This document shows positions 42,680 through 53,400 of a DNA stretch of 64,000 bases, in pieces. Position 1 is the stretch's first letter. Every line of letters starts with the position of its first letter. Origin of the DNA: Microglena sp. YARC (Eukaryota > Chlorophyta > Chlorophyceae > Chlamydomonadales > Chlamydomonadaceae); assembly GCA_022414725.1 (NCBI GenBank), contig CM039465.1, positions 41,609,678-41,673,677 of the forward strand, in the 5' to 3' direction. The notes below the pieces were generated by a model that was given only the letters and a program-made list of their open reading frames with translations, had not been told where the DNA came from and did not search any database. The position numbers and the translations under genes were made by a program.

Positions 42680-42750
42680 ACACAAAACAACTTCCAACCT
42701 GACAGGGCACACAACTACACAACACACACACAGTACACACACACACAACA
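42586..42750. repeat. Poly-C and CA microsatellites
   Basis: Poly-C of about 38 bp at 42628-42665 followed by (CA)n and (CAA)n. Confidence 0.9.
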
Positions 42751-42770
42751 ACAACAACAAACCATAGAAT

Positions 42771-42962
42771 AGCTACCCAGCAGCAGCTTCTAGGCAGCTC
42801 CCATGCTTGCTACTAACAACCAAACCCTGTAGCAACGTAGTGTATCTTGAAGCTGGCAGAATCATATGTCTAGTATTGTTGAAATCTAGCCTTAAAGCTT
42901 AGCCCAGTCGCTACCTCAGGGAGCTGCCTAGAAGCTGCTATTTGTAGCTGAAAATAAAAGCT
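42771..42962. mobile_element. MITE family D, copy 2
   Basis: The left terminus AGCAGCAGCTTCTAGGCAGC and the right terminus GGGAGCTGCCTAGAAGCTGC, then TATTTGTAGCTGAAAATAAA, form inverted repeats of 30 bp or more. Interior words match 21750-21945. Confidence 0.8.
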
Positions 42963-43003
42963 CTTTATCCTGCCCTCCTCCCCCCGCACATTATGACATT
43001 TAC

Positions 43004-43635
43004 CTTGACTGAAATTGGGGCCCCACTGATGGGATACATTGGGCATGGCGTCTGGCAGGGACGAGGGTGAGGGATTTGGGGGGGAGGGAATCCGTAGGGA
43101 CATCACTCATGCTAGAGGGGCTGCTCGTGTCCTCCACCTCTCTTAGGCAGCTTGTCGTCAATATTCGCAGAGACTTACAATCTACACCCAGCAAGCCAGG
43201 GCTGGGTGAGAGAGGAGTACTTGCAGCCGGCTGTAGAGGTTGAAACATTGGGATCACACCAGGCGCAGGAGGGGCAAAGGGGGAAGGAGCTGCATCAGGT
43301 GCCTTGGGAAGGGCATCAACAGCCCCTGGCGCTCCTTGCACTGCTTGATATGGGCGTAGTAGATCAAAGGCTCCCTCGCCGTTGGTTCAGGAGGCTCATA
43401 ATGCCGGGGGGCAAGTGAGTGAGAAGCCTTGGGGAAGATCCTGGGACTGGTTTGCTTGATCTCCGCACAGCGGACTGAAACTCTGGAGCTGATGCTGGCA
43501 CTAGGTTGCTTGATTCCCACGCAGTGCAATCAAACTTGGGAGCGGGCCCTGGGACTGGGTGGTTTGATGATCGCATGGACGAGAGGTGGCTTGATGTGCA
43601 CATAGAGGAGCGGAACTCTAAAGTCACTGTTGTAA
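43004..43635 (-). CDS. Candidate exon of a Pro/Ser-rich protein with 18-residue repeats
   Basis: Minus strand, from an ACAACAG acceptor near 43636. The frame encodes SSMCTSSHLSSM, then three ~18-residue repeats (54 bp) with cores SSNHPVPGPAPKF, SSNLVPASAPEF and SSKPVPGSSP, and then LPPGIMSLLNQRRGS. After a one-base shift near 43370 it continues LLRPYQAVQGAPGAVDALP, KAPDAAPSPFAPPAPGVIP and LREVEDTSSPSSM. It ends at a CAAGGTAAAT donor (43004). The protein would be disordered and Pro-rich. No domain is recognised. A minus-strand frame further upstream (43640-43780, TDQEEMMSSISDLCLTRTM) may be an earlier exon. Confidence 0.4.
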
Positions 43636-43671
43636 GCCACTTTCGCTTGCGATTGACCAGAAGAGGTTCTG

Positions 43672-44013
43672 GTGGTGGACAACTCTATGGGAATCCTGGG
43701 ATATGTACCTGACATGGTCCTAGTCAAGCACAGGTCCGAGATGGAACTCATCATTTCCTCCTGGTCTGTTACAGCCAAGGGTTCCGTGGCTTCAGTTGAA
43801 CAGCAAGCTATGTTGGGCAGGGTTTGCTCTCAACTTGGTCAAGCAACATGGGCAAAAGACCCTGAATGTGTGACAGAGCACAGGAAAGTCAGTATTAGGG
43901 ATTTGGAGAGCTTACTGTCATTGCATGTCTGCAGACTGTACGAAGATACAGCCCGACACATAAGGAGCCCGCGTTGGATCAATATCAGGATGAGGCAACC
44001 TGATTGGCTGTAG
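43672..44013 (+). other. Open frame of 113 residues, uncertain
   Basis: Plus-strand frame with KVSIRDLESLLSLHVCRLYE. It overlaps minus-strand sequence that may be coding, shows no domain, and has no clear splice context. Kept only as an alternative reading of this interval. Confidence 0.2.
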
Positions 44014-44107
44014 AGCACATCTGATTCTGTGCCCTGGCAGTCAGGGGGCTTTGCCATTGACGGGGGGGCGGAAAGAGTGGTCCTTGTGTCACGAGGAAGA
44101 GTGTCTT

Positions 44108-44575
44108 CAAATAAAGGGCGCCTGGAGGCGCGTCCCGAATGAAAATGTTTAAATAAATCTGTATTTAATTAATTTTAATTGTATAATTTCATTATTGTAT
44201 AATTGTTATAATTGTTTGAATTAATTAAATAAACTGTATTAATTAAGAATAATAGATTAAAATGAATTAATCAAATTCTGTTAAATTGATTGATTAATTA
44301 TAAAGTATTAATTAATTAACTAATTAATTAAATTATATTTAATTAATTATCAATTGAATTTAATTGTATTAATTAGTTGATTAATTAATCAATTCATTAA
44401 AATTGATTTAATTAATTAATTTGATAGAATCAAAATTGTGTTGTATTGACTTGAATTGAATGCATTTAATTGATTTGAATTGTATTCATTTGAATTCAAT
44501 AAATTTGGATTTAGTTGAATTGAATCTATGGATGTAGCTTCATTTAATACGACAATTGACATTTTGTAGGGTTGT
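44108..44575 (+). repeat. AT-rich dispersed repeat, copy 1
   Basis: Starts ATAAAGGGCGCCTGGAGGCG, then CGTCCCGAATGAAAATGTTT, followed by about 400 bp of TTAATTAA-type palindromic AT sequence. The same start and order appear at 63588 to the window end. The GC-rich leader is itself a small palindrome (GGCGCC). Confidence 0.75.
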
Positions 44576-44829
44576 TAAATTTGAAGGAGTATTAAACGTG
44601 CCTAGACTGTCTTGTAGATGGACTTTATTTGCAAGCAGTTGATGCACAGGAAATGTAACCAATTAGAGGTTCAGTTGAATTTGTTCGGCCAGCCGCATAC
44701 AAGCTTGATGTGGCTTCATTCCCCACATTTATGGCAATTCATTCGGGACCCCCAGGACACAAGCCGCTTGTTGCCTAATACAACATCGTATATACGATTT
44801 CGTCGTGTGATTTGCGGGATCGGACACGT

Positions 44830-44980
44830 TGTTTTGCCAATGAGGTTGTAGAGTCGGGCTGGGCGCGTGTCCCTGCATGCGTAGGATTTGAACACATAGT
44901 CTAGACAGCCTGGGACACGTGGCATCTGAATTATGGTCAACCGCTGGCATTCAAACCACTAAGCAACTAAACCCTAAACA
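44830..44980 (-). mobile_element. tRNA-like SINE head, unclassified
   Basis: The minus strand has TAGTTGCTTAGTGGTTTGAA (A-box-like) and, about 75 bp on, GTGTTCAAATCCTACGC (B-box-like). The spacing is longer than in families A and B, and the body differs, so this may be a third SINE type or chance similarity. Confidence 0.35.
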
Positions 44981-45339
44981 CATTAGAAGTCACGGGCAGG
45001 ACATGGGGCAAATAGTCGAGAAATAGTTGATATGCAGAATGCGATAAAGTGAGAGGAGGAGAGGCTGGGGAGTTCAAAAAGTAGAGTAGTAGGTTCCTCA
45101 TAGCAGAATAAGCTACACAACATTTTGAAAACTTTTTGAGAAGGATCCTGACCGCATGCATGCTGATATCTCTAGTCATGCGCACTCCAACTACGAGACA
45201 ACTGTTTTTGGGGGTGCAGAGTTCTGCTGGGATCAGCAGCACAGATGGAGAGAGACAAACTAATGGACAATGCGTAACGTGGAACCTAGGGGGGTCATCA
45301 GAGGCCTTAAGCATACATACAACATATATAATATATATA

Positions 45340-45842
45340 AACCATGACATGCCATGCTATGGTGCACCATGCCATGCCATACCAATATACTGTGCAGGTA
45401 GGTACAAACCATACCATGCTATGCTACACCATGCAATACCACACCATTAGGACATTGTATCATGCATGCTGGAATACACCATACCATGCCATGCTATACT
45501 ACACCATGCCATAGCACACCCTACTACCATGCTAACATGCATGTAGGTTTAAACCATACCATGCCATGCTACACCATGCCATACCACACCAATATACCTT
45601 TGTATCATGCATGTTGGTATAACCCATAACATGCCATGCTATGCTGCACCATAAGAGACCATACCAATATACCATGCTATGCCACACCATATTATACGAC
45701 AACATACTACCAACTTACCATGCATGCAGGTATAAACCATAACATGCCATGCTACGGTGCACCATGTCATACCATATCAATAAACCATGCATGTAGGTAC
45801 AAATCATACCATGCTATGCTAACCCATACCATATGACACCAT
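45340..45842. repeat. Degenerate CCATGCCATGCTATG repeat
   Basis: Units of roughly 100 bp with ACCATGCCATGCTATGC, ACCATGCCATACCACACCAA and ATGCATG(T/C)(A/T)GG.A.AAACC. The region borders the GT satellite. Confidence 0.8.
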
Positions 45843-47187
45843 TGTGTGTGGTGTGATGTGGTGTGTTTTTGTGTGTGTTTTGTGTGTTTTTGTGTGTTTT
45901 TGTGTGTTTTTGTGTGATTTGGTGTGTTTTGGTGCGTTGTGTTGTGTTGTGCTGTGTTGTGGTGAGTTGTGTTGTGGTGTGGTGATTTGTGTTGTGTGTT
46001 GTGTTGTGGCATGTCGTGTTGTGTCGTGTCATGTGGTGTGGTGTGGTGTGGTGAGGTGTGGTGAGGTGTGGTGTAGTGTAGTGTAGTGTAGTGTAGTGTG
46101 GTGTGGTGTGGTGTGGTGTGGTGTGGTGTGGTGTGGTGTGATGAGGTGTGGTGTGGTGTGGTGTAATGTGGTGTGGTGCGTTTTGGTGCATTGTGGTGTG
46201 TTGTGGTGAGGTGTGTTGAGTTGTGTCGTGGTGCGTTGTGGTTTGTTTTGATGTGTTGTGTTTTGTTGTGTTGTGTTGTGGTGAATTTCGTTGTGTTGCA
46301 TTGTGTTGTGTTGTGTTGGGTTAGGTTGTGTCATGTCATTATGTGTCGTTTTGTGTCAATTTGTGTCGTTTTGTGTCATGTTGTGTTGTGGTGTGGTGTA
46401 GTGTGGTGTGTTTTGGTGTGTTGTGTTGTGTTGTGTTGTGGTGCGTTTTGGGTGCGTTGTGGTGCGCTGTGTTGTGTCATGTCATTTTGTGTCGTGTCAT
46501 GTCATTTGTGCCGTTTTGTGTCAATTTGTGCCGTTTTGTGTAGTGTCGTGTTGGGTGTGTTGTGGTGTAGTGCGGTGCGTTGTGGTTTGTTTTGGTGTGT
46601 TGTGTTGTGTTGTGGCGTGTCGTATCATGTCGTGTTGCTTTGTGTCGATTTGTGTCATTTTGTGTTGTCTTGTGGTGTGGTGTGGTGTGGTGTGGTGTGG
46701 TGTGGTGTGGTGAGGTGTGGTTCAGTGCGGTGTTTGTGTGTGTTGTGTGTGTGTTGTGTTGTGTGTTCGTGGGTGGGTGTTGTTGTGTTGTGTTGTGTTG
46801 TGTTTTGGTGTGTTTTGGTGTGTTGTGTTGTGTTGCGTTTTGGTGCGTTGTGGTGCGTTGTGGTGCGTTGTGTTGTGTTGTGCTATGTTGTATCATGTCA
46901 TTTTGTGTCATGTCATGTAATATGTGTCCTTTTGTGTCAATTTGTGTCGTTTAGTGTAGTGTTGTGTTGTGGTGTGGTGTAGTGTGGTGCGTTGTGATTT
47001 GTTTTGTTGTGTTTTGTTGTGTTGTGTCGTGGTGTGGCGTGTCGTATCATGTCGTCTTGTTTTGTGTCATTTTGTGTCGTGGTGTGGTGAGGTGAGGTGT
47101 GGTGAGGGATGGTGTAGTGCGGTGTGTGGTGTGTGGTGTGGTGTGGTGTGTGGTGAGGTGTGTTGTGTTGTGTTGTGTGATGTGTGG
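45843..47187. repeat. G+T satellite, left block
   Basis: The plus strand consists almost wholly of G and T (GTGTTGTGTTGTGGTGTGGT-like words) with rare A and C. Anchor phrases TCATGTCATTTTGTGTCG and CGTATCATGTCGT mark a larger, irregular repeat of a few hundred bases. It is the same family and orientation as 50490-62225. His/Thr-rich minus-strand and Cys/Val-rich plus-strand frames are artefacts. Confidence 0.9.
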
Positions 47188-47508
47188 TACGAATATGTTG
47201 GCAATGTACTTGTCAACATGTTCCTATTTGCATACTGTAAGTCTCATTGAGTTACCAATGTTTGGAGTATTTTACTCATTATTACCCCCATATTTGTCCC
47301 ACATGTACGGAGCTTTTAATGTGTTACCTAGAGATTCATTTGTAATACCATCAAAATGTTCAATCATGATAGTGCTTGTGAGTCCTATAATTAATTGTGC
47401 TGGAGTAGTATATATTGTTGTCCATGTACTCATTAATTTGCATGAGTAATACTACACTGCCCATGATATGATGTCCGATACCTCACTTCCTACTCTTTAT
47501 CTTAAACA
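47188..47508. other. AT-richer flank upstream of the five-exon gene
   Basis: Ordinary-complexity sequence between satellite and first recognised exon. It may hold the promoter or an untranslated first exon, but I see no defined motif. Confidence 0.4.
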
Positions 47509-47510
47509 GT

Positions 47511-49626
47511 TGACCCCCGCATGACAAAGAAGCAAGCGAGCGACATTGAATCCTACATTGCATTGTTTGGTGAGTCTTCTTCCATTGATTTGAGTTACCT
47601 ATAATACTTGATTGTGGAGTATGCATAGGAATGGCCCTGGTTTATGTCCCCCACAAACAAGGTGGCATATAGGTTTATCGCCTATCTCCCACGTTATTTG
47701 CGGGGAACGTGAACCAGCGCCATCCCTCTACATCCCCTACATTAAAAAATGTCAAATGATATGATGCCATTTCAATCATTGCACATTCTTGATTTGATCT
47801 AAAATGCTGGGTGAGTTTCTAAACATAGCTTTTTTATCCATCACCTAAATTGTTTTTATTTCATTTTTTGTGTGCAGTGAACGGGGTGAAGCACATTGAG
47901 GAGAAGGCGACATGCGGTCAGTTCCAGAGCAATGGAAAGGCTACAGTCAAGCAGCAACAATGGCTTACCAGCTTGGTGTGAGGCGCGCTGAGCGTGATGC
48001 CATGACCTACAAGGAGGCCTCGGACTACATCACCGCCGAGAAGGCGAACCAAACTCAGGTGTGTATAATTGACTGCTCCTTAGTGATATTGTGACAGTTC
48101 GCACCCTTCTATGTGCTGTAAAGTGTATTATCTGTCTTTCGTAATAACCTCTCCTATCCCCACCGTCTACTTCCTCAGTTCAAGCTTGCCCACAACAACA
48201 TGAACGCTATCTCCGGCAACCAGAAGGACTTGTCTGAGAAGCATCAGTTGGACATCTCGGCATGTGTCACCTTCAACGACGCCAAGCTTGCTCTCGAGGA
48301 GGCCGACCTCACGCAGACTGAAGAGACCAAGCCGGCTACCCCTAACAAACTGCGCTACCTGGAGACTTTGAACGTACGACGAAAGTTATCGCTGCCTTAC
48401 TCACTTGTACTATCCTCCAATTTGAATCGATATGTAGCAAGTGACCCACCCCATTTTTCATGTTGCACAATGCTTGTATGTCCTTTGCACGCTCCTATCC
48501 ATCCCACAATGTAAAATTGGGGCACTAACTCAGATCCAGGCTGTGCAGATTGGAACATGCTTACTAGGTCCCCGCCCCTTGTAAGCATGTTTCAATCTGC
48601 ACATTCTAGATCTGAGTGAGTGCCCCAATTTTACTGCGCTACCTGGAGACTTTGAAGGTACGACGGAAGTTATCGCTGCTTTACTCACTTGAACTATCTT
48701 CCAATTTGAATCGATATGTTGCAAGTGACCCACCCCATTTTCATGTTGCACCAATACTTGTAATGTCTTTTGCACACTCCAATCCATCCCACAACTTATG
48801 AATGTAATATTGGGGCACTTACTCAGATCTAGGCTGTGCAGATTGGGACATGCTGTAAGCATGTCTCAATCTGCACATTCTAGATCTGAGTGAGTGCCCC
48901 AGTTTTCCCTTGGTGAAGTTTTTAGTTTTAGACCAGGGCAGGCACCCACCAGTCTTACATTGCGATATTGATCTAGCCCCAATGGCCATGCTACCATTTA
49001 TTGTTGTGATCAGTAGCATCATATGTTGTGTATAGAATTAGGTACACAGGCATAGAGGTGAATGTTAGGTACTATATTAAAAGACATATGTTTTATAATA
49101 CTGAATGGAAATATGTCACCCTCTCTCTCTCTCCTCACGCAGTACGAGGGGGAGCCTATCTTGACCATGGCCGAGGCTGCACCACTATTGATGCGCTGAA
49201 GGCGGCCAAGAACAACATCACCGAAGCTCAGGTGTGTGTTAGTCGTATGTTGTATTATTTCAATCGTGTATTTCGTTGCATTGCCTTGTTCATTTCCTAA
49301 TTTGCTTGCTTGTCCTCTTTCGTATGCTGTGTGAACATGTGTATGTGCCTCTTGTTTACTTACCTCTGTGTACTAGTCCCTACAGGCGTTGGGCCCCTAC
49401 AGGCCTTCCTTTATGCTAAGCATGTATGTGTTATCACTAATCCCTCTAGATTCCTCGTACCCCAATATTTTAATCCCCCACGTCTTGTTTCCTACAGGTG
49501 CAACTGATTATGAAGAAGAACTCTGTTTTGGAAAAGGCGGTCGTCAGGAGGATGACCAAGGCGGTGGCTTGCACATTGATCAAGACGTACCTCAACGCGG
49601 AGCAGAAGATGAAGTGCAAGAAATAG
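47511..49626 (+). CDS. Five-exon gene of unknown function, with two frame breaks
   Basis: Exons by GT-AG signals: about 47511-47570, 47878-48058, 48180-48375 (or ending in its duplicate at about 48658), 49143-49231 and 49499-49626. Reading: VDPRMTKKQASDIESYIALF; VNGVKHIEEKA; then, after a two-base slip at 47910, MRSVPEQWKGYSQAATMAYQ, LGVRRAERDAMTYKEASDYI and TAEKANQTQ. Next: FKLAHNNMNAISGNQKDLSE ... TKPATPNKLRYLETLN; YEGEPILTMAEAA, a one-base slip near 49183, then TIDALKAAKNNITEAQ. The end is VQLIMKKNSVLEKAVVRRMT, KAVACTLIKTYLNAEQKMKC and KK, with a TAG at 49624-49626. Codons in true frames favour G/C at third positions. The product (about 210 residues) is helical and Lys-rich, with no signal peptide, membrane segment or known domain seen. 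EA.D.I.A-like phrases recur, hinting at internal repeats. The first exon may be partial. Either a young pseudogene or assembly indels explain the slips. Confidence 0.6.
48511..48634. repeat. Long intronic hairpin 1
   Basis: Arms of about 50 bp pair with few mismatches: GTAAAATTGGGGCACT...ACTCAGATC on the left, and GATCTGAGTGAGTGCCCCAA with TTTTAC on the right. The inner arms are TGTGCAGATTGGAACATGCT and AAGCATGTTTCAATCTGCAC. The loop is about 15-20 bp. It could be a fold-back MITE or a small-RNA precursor. Confidence 0.8.
48808..48903. repeat. Long intronic hairpin 2
   Basis: Diverged duplicate of hairpin 1. Arms pair from ATTGGGGCACTTACTCAGAT to the complementary end near AGTGCCCCAG. The loop is almost absent (ACATGCTGTAAGCATGT). 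Compensating changes are not consistent enough to prove selection. Confidence 0.75.
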
Positions 49627-50489
49627 CTTGCGTAGCGGAGTGAGGCCAACCCTATTTACCACTTAGCCACATCTAGATTTAAAACGCTGGCGCGTAGGTT
49701 TCTCCCACCTACTGCAAAATTATGAGCCCTTCAAATGTGTTCTGCCCTGTACATGCTAGTCCTTTCCAATTGATGCACTCATCAGTTAGGTTTGGTACAA
49801 TTTAGAATTGTGATCCATGGCCATGCTTTGCCCGTATTCATTGCGGGTTGAGCTTGGCATATTGTTACATAATATACGAAGCAATCATATGGTTGGCTGT
49901 ATCTTTTTAGAGCTTTTTACTTAGGTTATGTTACAGCTACCCTTGTGGCATACCCTTGGGCAAATATTATGATCTCTTTCCTTATGTCAAGGAGTAGTTT
50001 ATCTTCTTCCTGATTTATTAGTCCCACAATACCCATGATTGGGTGGAAGTGGAAGTAGGACTTATACACTTGAGTAGGAATGTTAGACTTTGGCAACTTT
50101 GCTTTTCCTCACACTTGTGATATATGTACAGTTTCCTCTTACGGTTAGTTACCCTTGTGGCATACCCTTGGGCAAATATTATGATCTCTTTTTCTTAATG
50201 TCAAGGAGTAGTAGTTCATCTTCTTCTTGATTTTTAGTCCCACAATACTCACGATTGGAGGGAATGTTACGAGCCGACAGCGGCATTAGCAAGTGGAAGT
50301 AGGTTATATACACCATAGTCATTGTTAACTCATACTCGTGATATATGTAAAACAAAGTTGGCCATCTTCGATTTTGAGTCGTTCCCCCCTACTTCTCGCC
50401 CCTCCTCCCCCCCTCCCCCCCGCCCCCCCCCCCTCTCCAATTCCTCCCCTTCTGAGTTTCTGGGGGCCTAGTAATGAAATCCAGGTTTG
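49627..50489. other. Downstream region with a ~235 bp-spaced duplication
   Basis: Probably the 3' untranslated and flanking sequence of the five-exon gene. A ~110 bp piece is present at about 49933-50045 and 50146-50255, sharing TACCCTTGTGGCATACCCTT, GGGCAAATATTATGATCTCT, ATGTCAAGGAGTAGT and TTTTAGTCCCACAATAC. A C/T-rich stretch with short poly-C runs lies at 50384-50452. No second gene seen. Confidence 0.6.
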
Positions 50490-53400
50490 ATTTTGTGTCG
50501 TGGTGTGGTGAGGTGAGGTGTGGTGAGGGAGGTTGTAGTGCGGTGGTGGGTGGTGTGTGGTGGTGTGGTGTGTGGTGAGGTGTGTGGTGTTGTGTTGTGT
50601 GATGTGTGGTGTGATGTGATAAGGGTGTGATGTGATAAGGTTGGTGTGGTGCAGTAGTGTGGTGAGGTGTGGTGTGGTGTGGTATGGGTGTTGGTGTGGT
50701 GTGTGTGAGGTCGTGGCGTGGTGTGGGTGTGGTATGGTGTGGCGTAGCGTAGCGTATCTTGTTCGTGTTGTTTGTGTTCGATTTGTGTTGTTTAGTGTCG
50801 TAGTATGTTGTGGGTGTTGTGATGCGGTGTGATGTAGGTGTGGTGCTTGGTGTGGGGTGGTGATGTGGTGTGTTGTGCAGTGTGGTGTGGTTTGTGGGGT
50901 GGTGTGGTGTGGTGTGGTGAGGTGTGGTGTGGGTTGTTTTGGTTTGGTTTGTGTGGCGTGGCGTGGTGTGTGTGGTTGTGGTGTGGTGTGTGCTATCATA
51001 CGTGTTGTTTGTGTCGATTTGTGTCGTATTGTGTCGTAGTATGGTGTGGTGTGGTGTGGTGTGGTGTGTGGTGTGGTGTGATGTGTGGTGTGGTGAGGGT
51101 GTGGGCAATGCGGTGTGGTGTGTGGTGGTGGTGTTGTGTGGTGTGGGGTGTGGTGTGGTGTGTGTGGTGTGGTGTGGTTTTGTGTGGGGAGGAGTGGTGG
51201 TGTGGTGCTGTGTGTTGGTTGTGTTGTGTTTGTTGTCGTGGTGCGTTGTGTTATGTTTTGGTGTGTTGTATTGTGTTGTGTTGTGTTGTGGTGCATTTTG
51301 GGTGCGTTGTGTTGTGTTGTGTTGTGTTGTGTCATGTCATTTATGTGGTGCCGTTTCGTGTCAATTTGTGTCGCTTTGTGTAGTGTCGTGTTGTGGTGTG
51401 TTGTGGTGTAGTGTGGTGCGTTGCGGTTTATTTTGGTGTGTTGTGTTGTGGCGTGTCGTAACATGTTGTGTTGTTTTGTGTCGTTTTGTGTCGTCTTGTG
51501 GTGTGGTGTGGTGTGTTGTGGTGAGGCGTGGTTCAGTGCGGCGCGTGGTGTGTTGTGTGTGTTTGTGTGTGTGGTGGGTGTGTTGTGGTGAGGTGTGTTG
51601 TGTGTGTGGTGTGTGGTGTGGTGTGGTGTGTGTGTGTGGTTGTGGTGTGGTGTGTGTGAGGGTTTGTTGTGTTGTCTTTGTTGTGTTGGTGTGGTGTGTT
51701 TTGGTGCGTTGTGGTGTTTTGTTGTGTTGAGTTGTGTCGTGTGTGTGGCGTGGCGTATCATGTCGTGTTGTGTTTTGTGTCATTTGGTGTGTTGGTGTAT
51801 GGTCGTGTCGTAGTGTGGTGGTGTGGTGTGGTGCGGTGTGGTGTGTGCTGTGGTGTGTAGGTGGTGTGGTGTGGTGAGGTGTGGTGTGGAATGTGGCGAG
51901 GTGTGGTGTGGTGCTGTGTGTTGTGTTTGTGTTGTGTTGTGGTGTGTGTGTGGGTGAGGTGTGGGTGTGGTGTGGTGTGGTGTGTGTGGTGTGGTGTGGT
52001 GAGGCGTGATATGGTGCGGTGCAGTGCAGTGTGGTGTGGGTGGGTGTTGCGTGGTGTGGCGAGGTGTAGGCTGTGTGGGTGTGGTAAGGTGTGGTGTGGT
52101 TGTGGTGTGGTGAGGTGTGATGTGGTGTGGGTGGGTGGTGTGGTTTGGTTTGGTGTGGCGTGGCGTGGTGGTGGGTGCGGTGGGTGTGGTGTGATGTTGT
52201 GTGGTGAGGTTGTGGTGCAGTGTGTGTGTTGTGTGGTGTGGTGTGTGGTGTGGTGAGTGGTGTGTGTGGTGGTGAGGGTGTGTGGTGGTGGTGTGGTGTG
52301 GCGAGGTGAGGTGTGGTGTGGTGTGGTGTGGTCGGTGTGGTGTGTGTTGGTGCGTTGTGTGTGCCTTTTTTCTGGATGTTGTTGTGGTGTTGTGGTGTCG
52401 GTTTGGGTGTGTTGTGGTGCGTTTTGGGTGCCGTTTGGTGCGTTGTGCTGTGTTGTGTCGTGGGTTTTGTGTGGATTTGTGTTGTGGTATTGGTGTGGAG
52501 CGTGTGTTGGCTGTGGTGTGGTGTGTGATTGGGGAGTGTGTGGTGTGTGGTGTGTGGTGAGGTGTGGTGTGGTGTGGTTGGTGTGGTGAAGCATGGTGTC
52601 TTTTGTGTCGATTTGTGTGGTTTGTGTAGTTGTAGTTCAGTGTGTGTGTGTGCGTGGTGTGTTGTGGTGTGGTGTGGTGGGGTGTGGTGTGGTGGTGTGT
52701 GATGAGTTGGGTGATGTGTGTGTGAGGTGAGTGGTTGTGGGATGTGGTGTGGGGGTGTGTCCTTGGTGCCTGTGGGTGTCGGGTGGGTGTGGGTGGTGTG
52801 GCTTGTATGTGTGTGGTGTGGTGTGGTGTGGGTGTGGCGAGGTCGTGAGTGTGTGGTGTGGGTGTTTGTCTTGTGTGGGTGTGTGTTGTGTGGTTGGTGC
52901 GTTTTGGGTGGTGTGTCATGTTGTGCGTTGTGTGTGTGCATGGATGTTGTTGTAGGGGTTTTAGTGGTGTCGGCGTTTTGTGTAGGTTGTGTGTGTTTGG
53001 TGGTTGTTGTGGTTAAGTGCGTTGCAGGGGGTGTGGTTGTGGTGTTGGTGGCGTGTGGTATCATGTTGTGTTTCGTGTTGATATGTGTGGTTTTGTGTTT
53101 GTTGGTTGTGGTGTGTGTTGGGTGTGGTGTGGGAGGTTGTGGTTTTCAGTGCGCGGCGCTGTGGTGGTGTGTTGTGTGTGGTGGTGTGGTAGGTTGTGGT
53201 TCAGTGTGGTGGGATGTCATGTGTGTTGTGGTTGTGTTGTTCTGTGTTGTTTTGGTGTTTGTGTTGTGTGTGTTTTGGTGCTTTGTGGTGTGGTGTGTTG
53301 TGTTGTGCTATGTTATCATGTCATTTTGTGTCGTGTTGTAATTTGTGTCCTTTTGTGTCAATTTGTGTCGTTTTGTGTAGGGTCCTGTTGTGTTGTGTTG

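Larger units (their letters stand above)
48350..48903. repeat. 284 bp tandem duplication of exon end plus intron
   Basis: The segment starting CTGCGCTACCTGGAGACTTT at 48350 recurs at 48634. Each copy holds the last ~26 nt of exon 3, a GGTACGACG or CGTACGACG donor region, shared intron sequence (AGTGACCCACCCCATTTT) and a long hairpin. The second copy has the cleaner donor (AAGGTACGAC). Confidence 0.85.

Noticed and set aside
51361..53064. A 567-residue minus-strand frame rich in Thr and His, and similar frames throughout 45.8-62.2 kb
   Set aside because: The complementary strand is nearly all C and A, which cannot form stop codons except rarely. No domain, codon bias or splice evidence.
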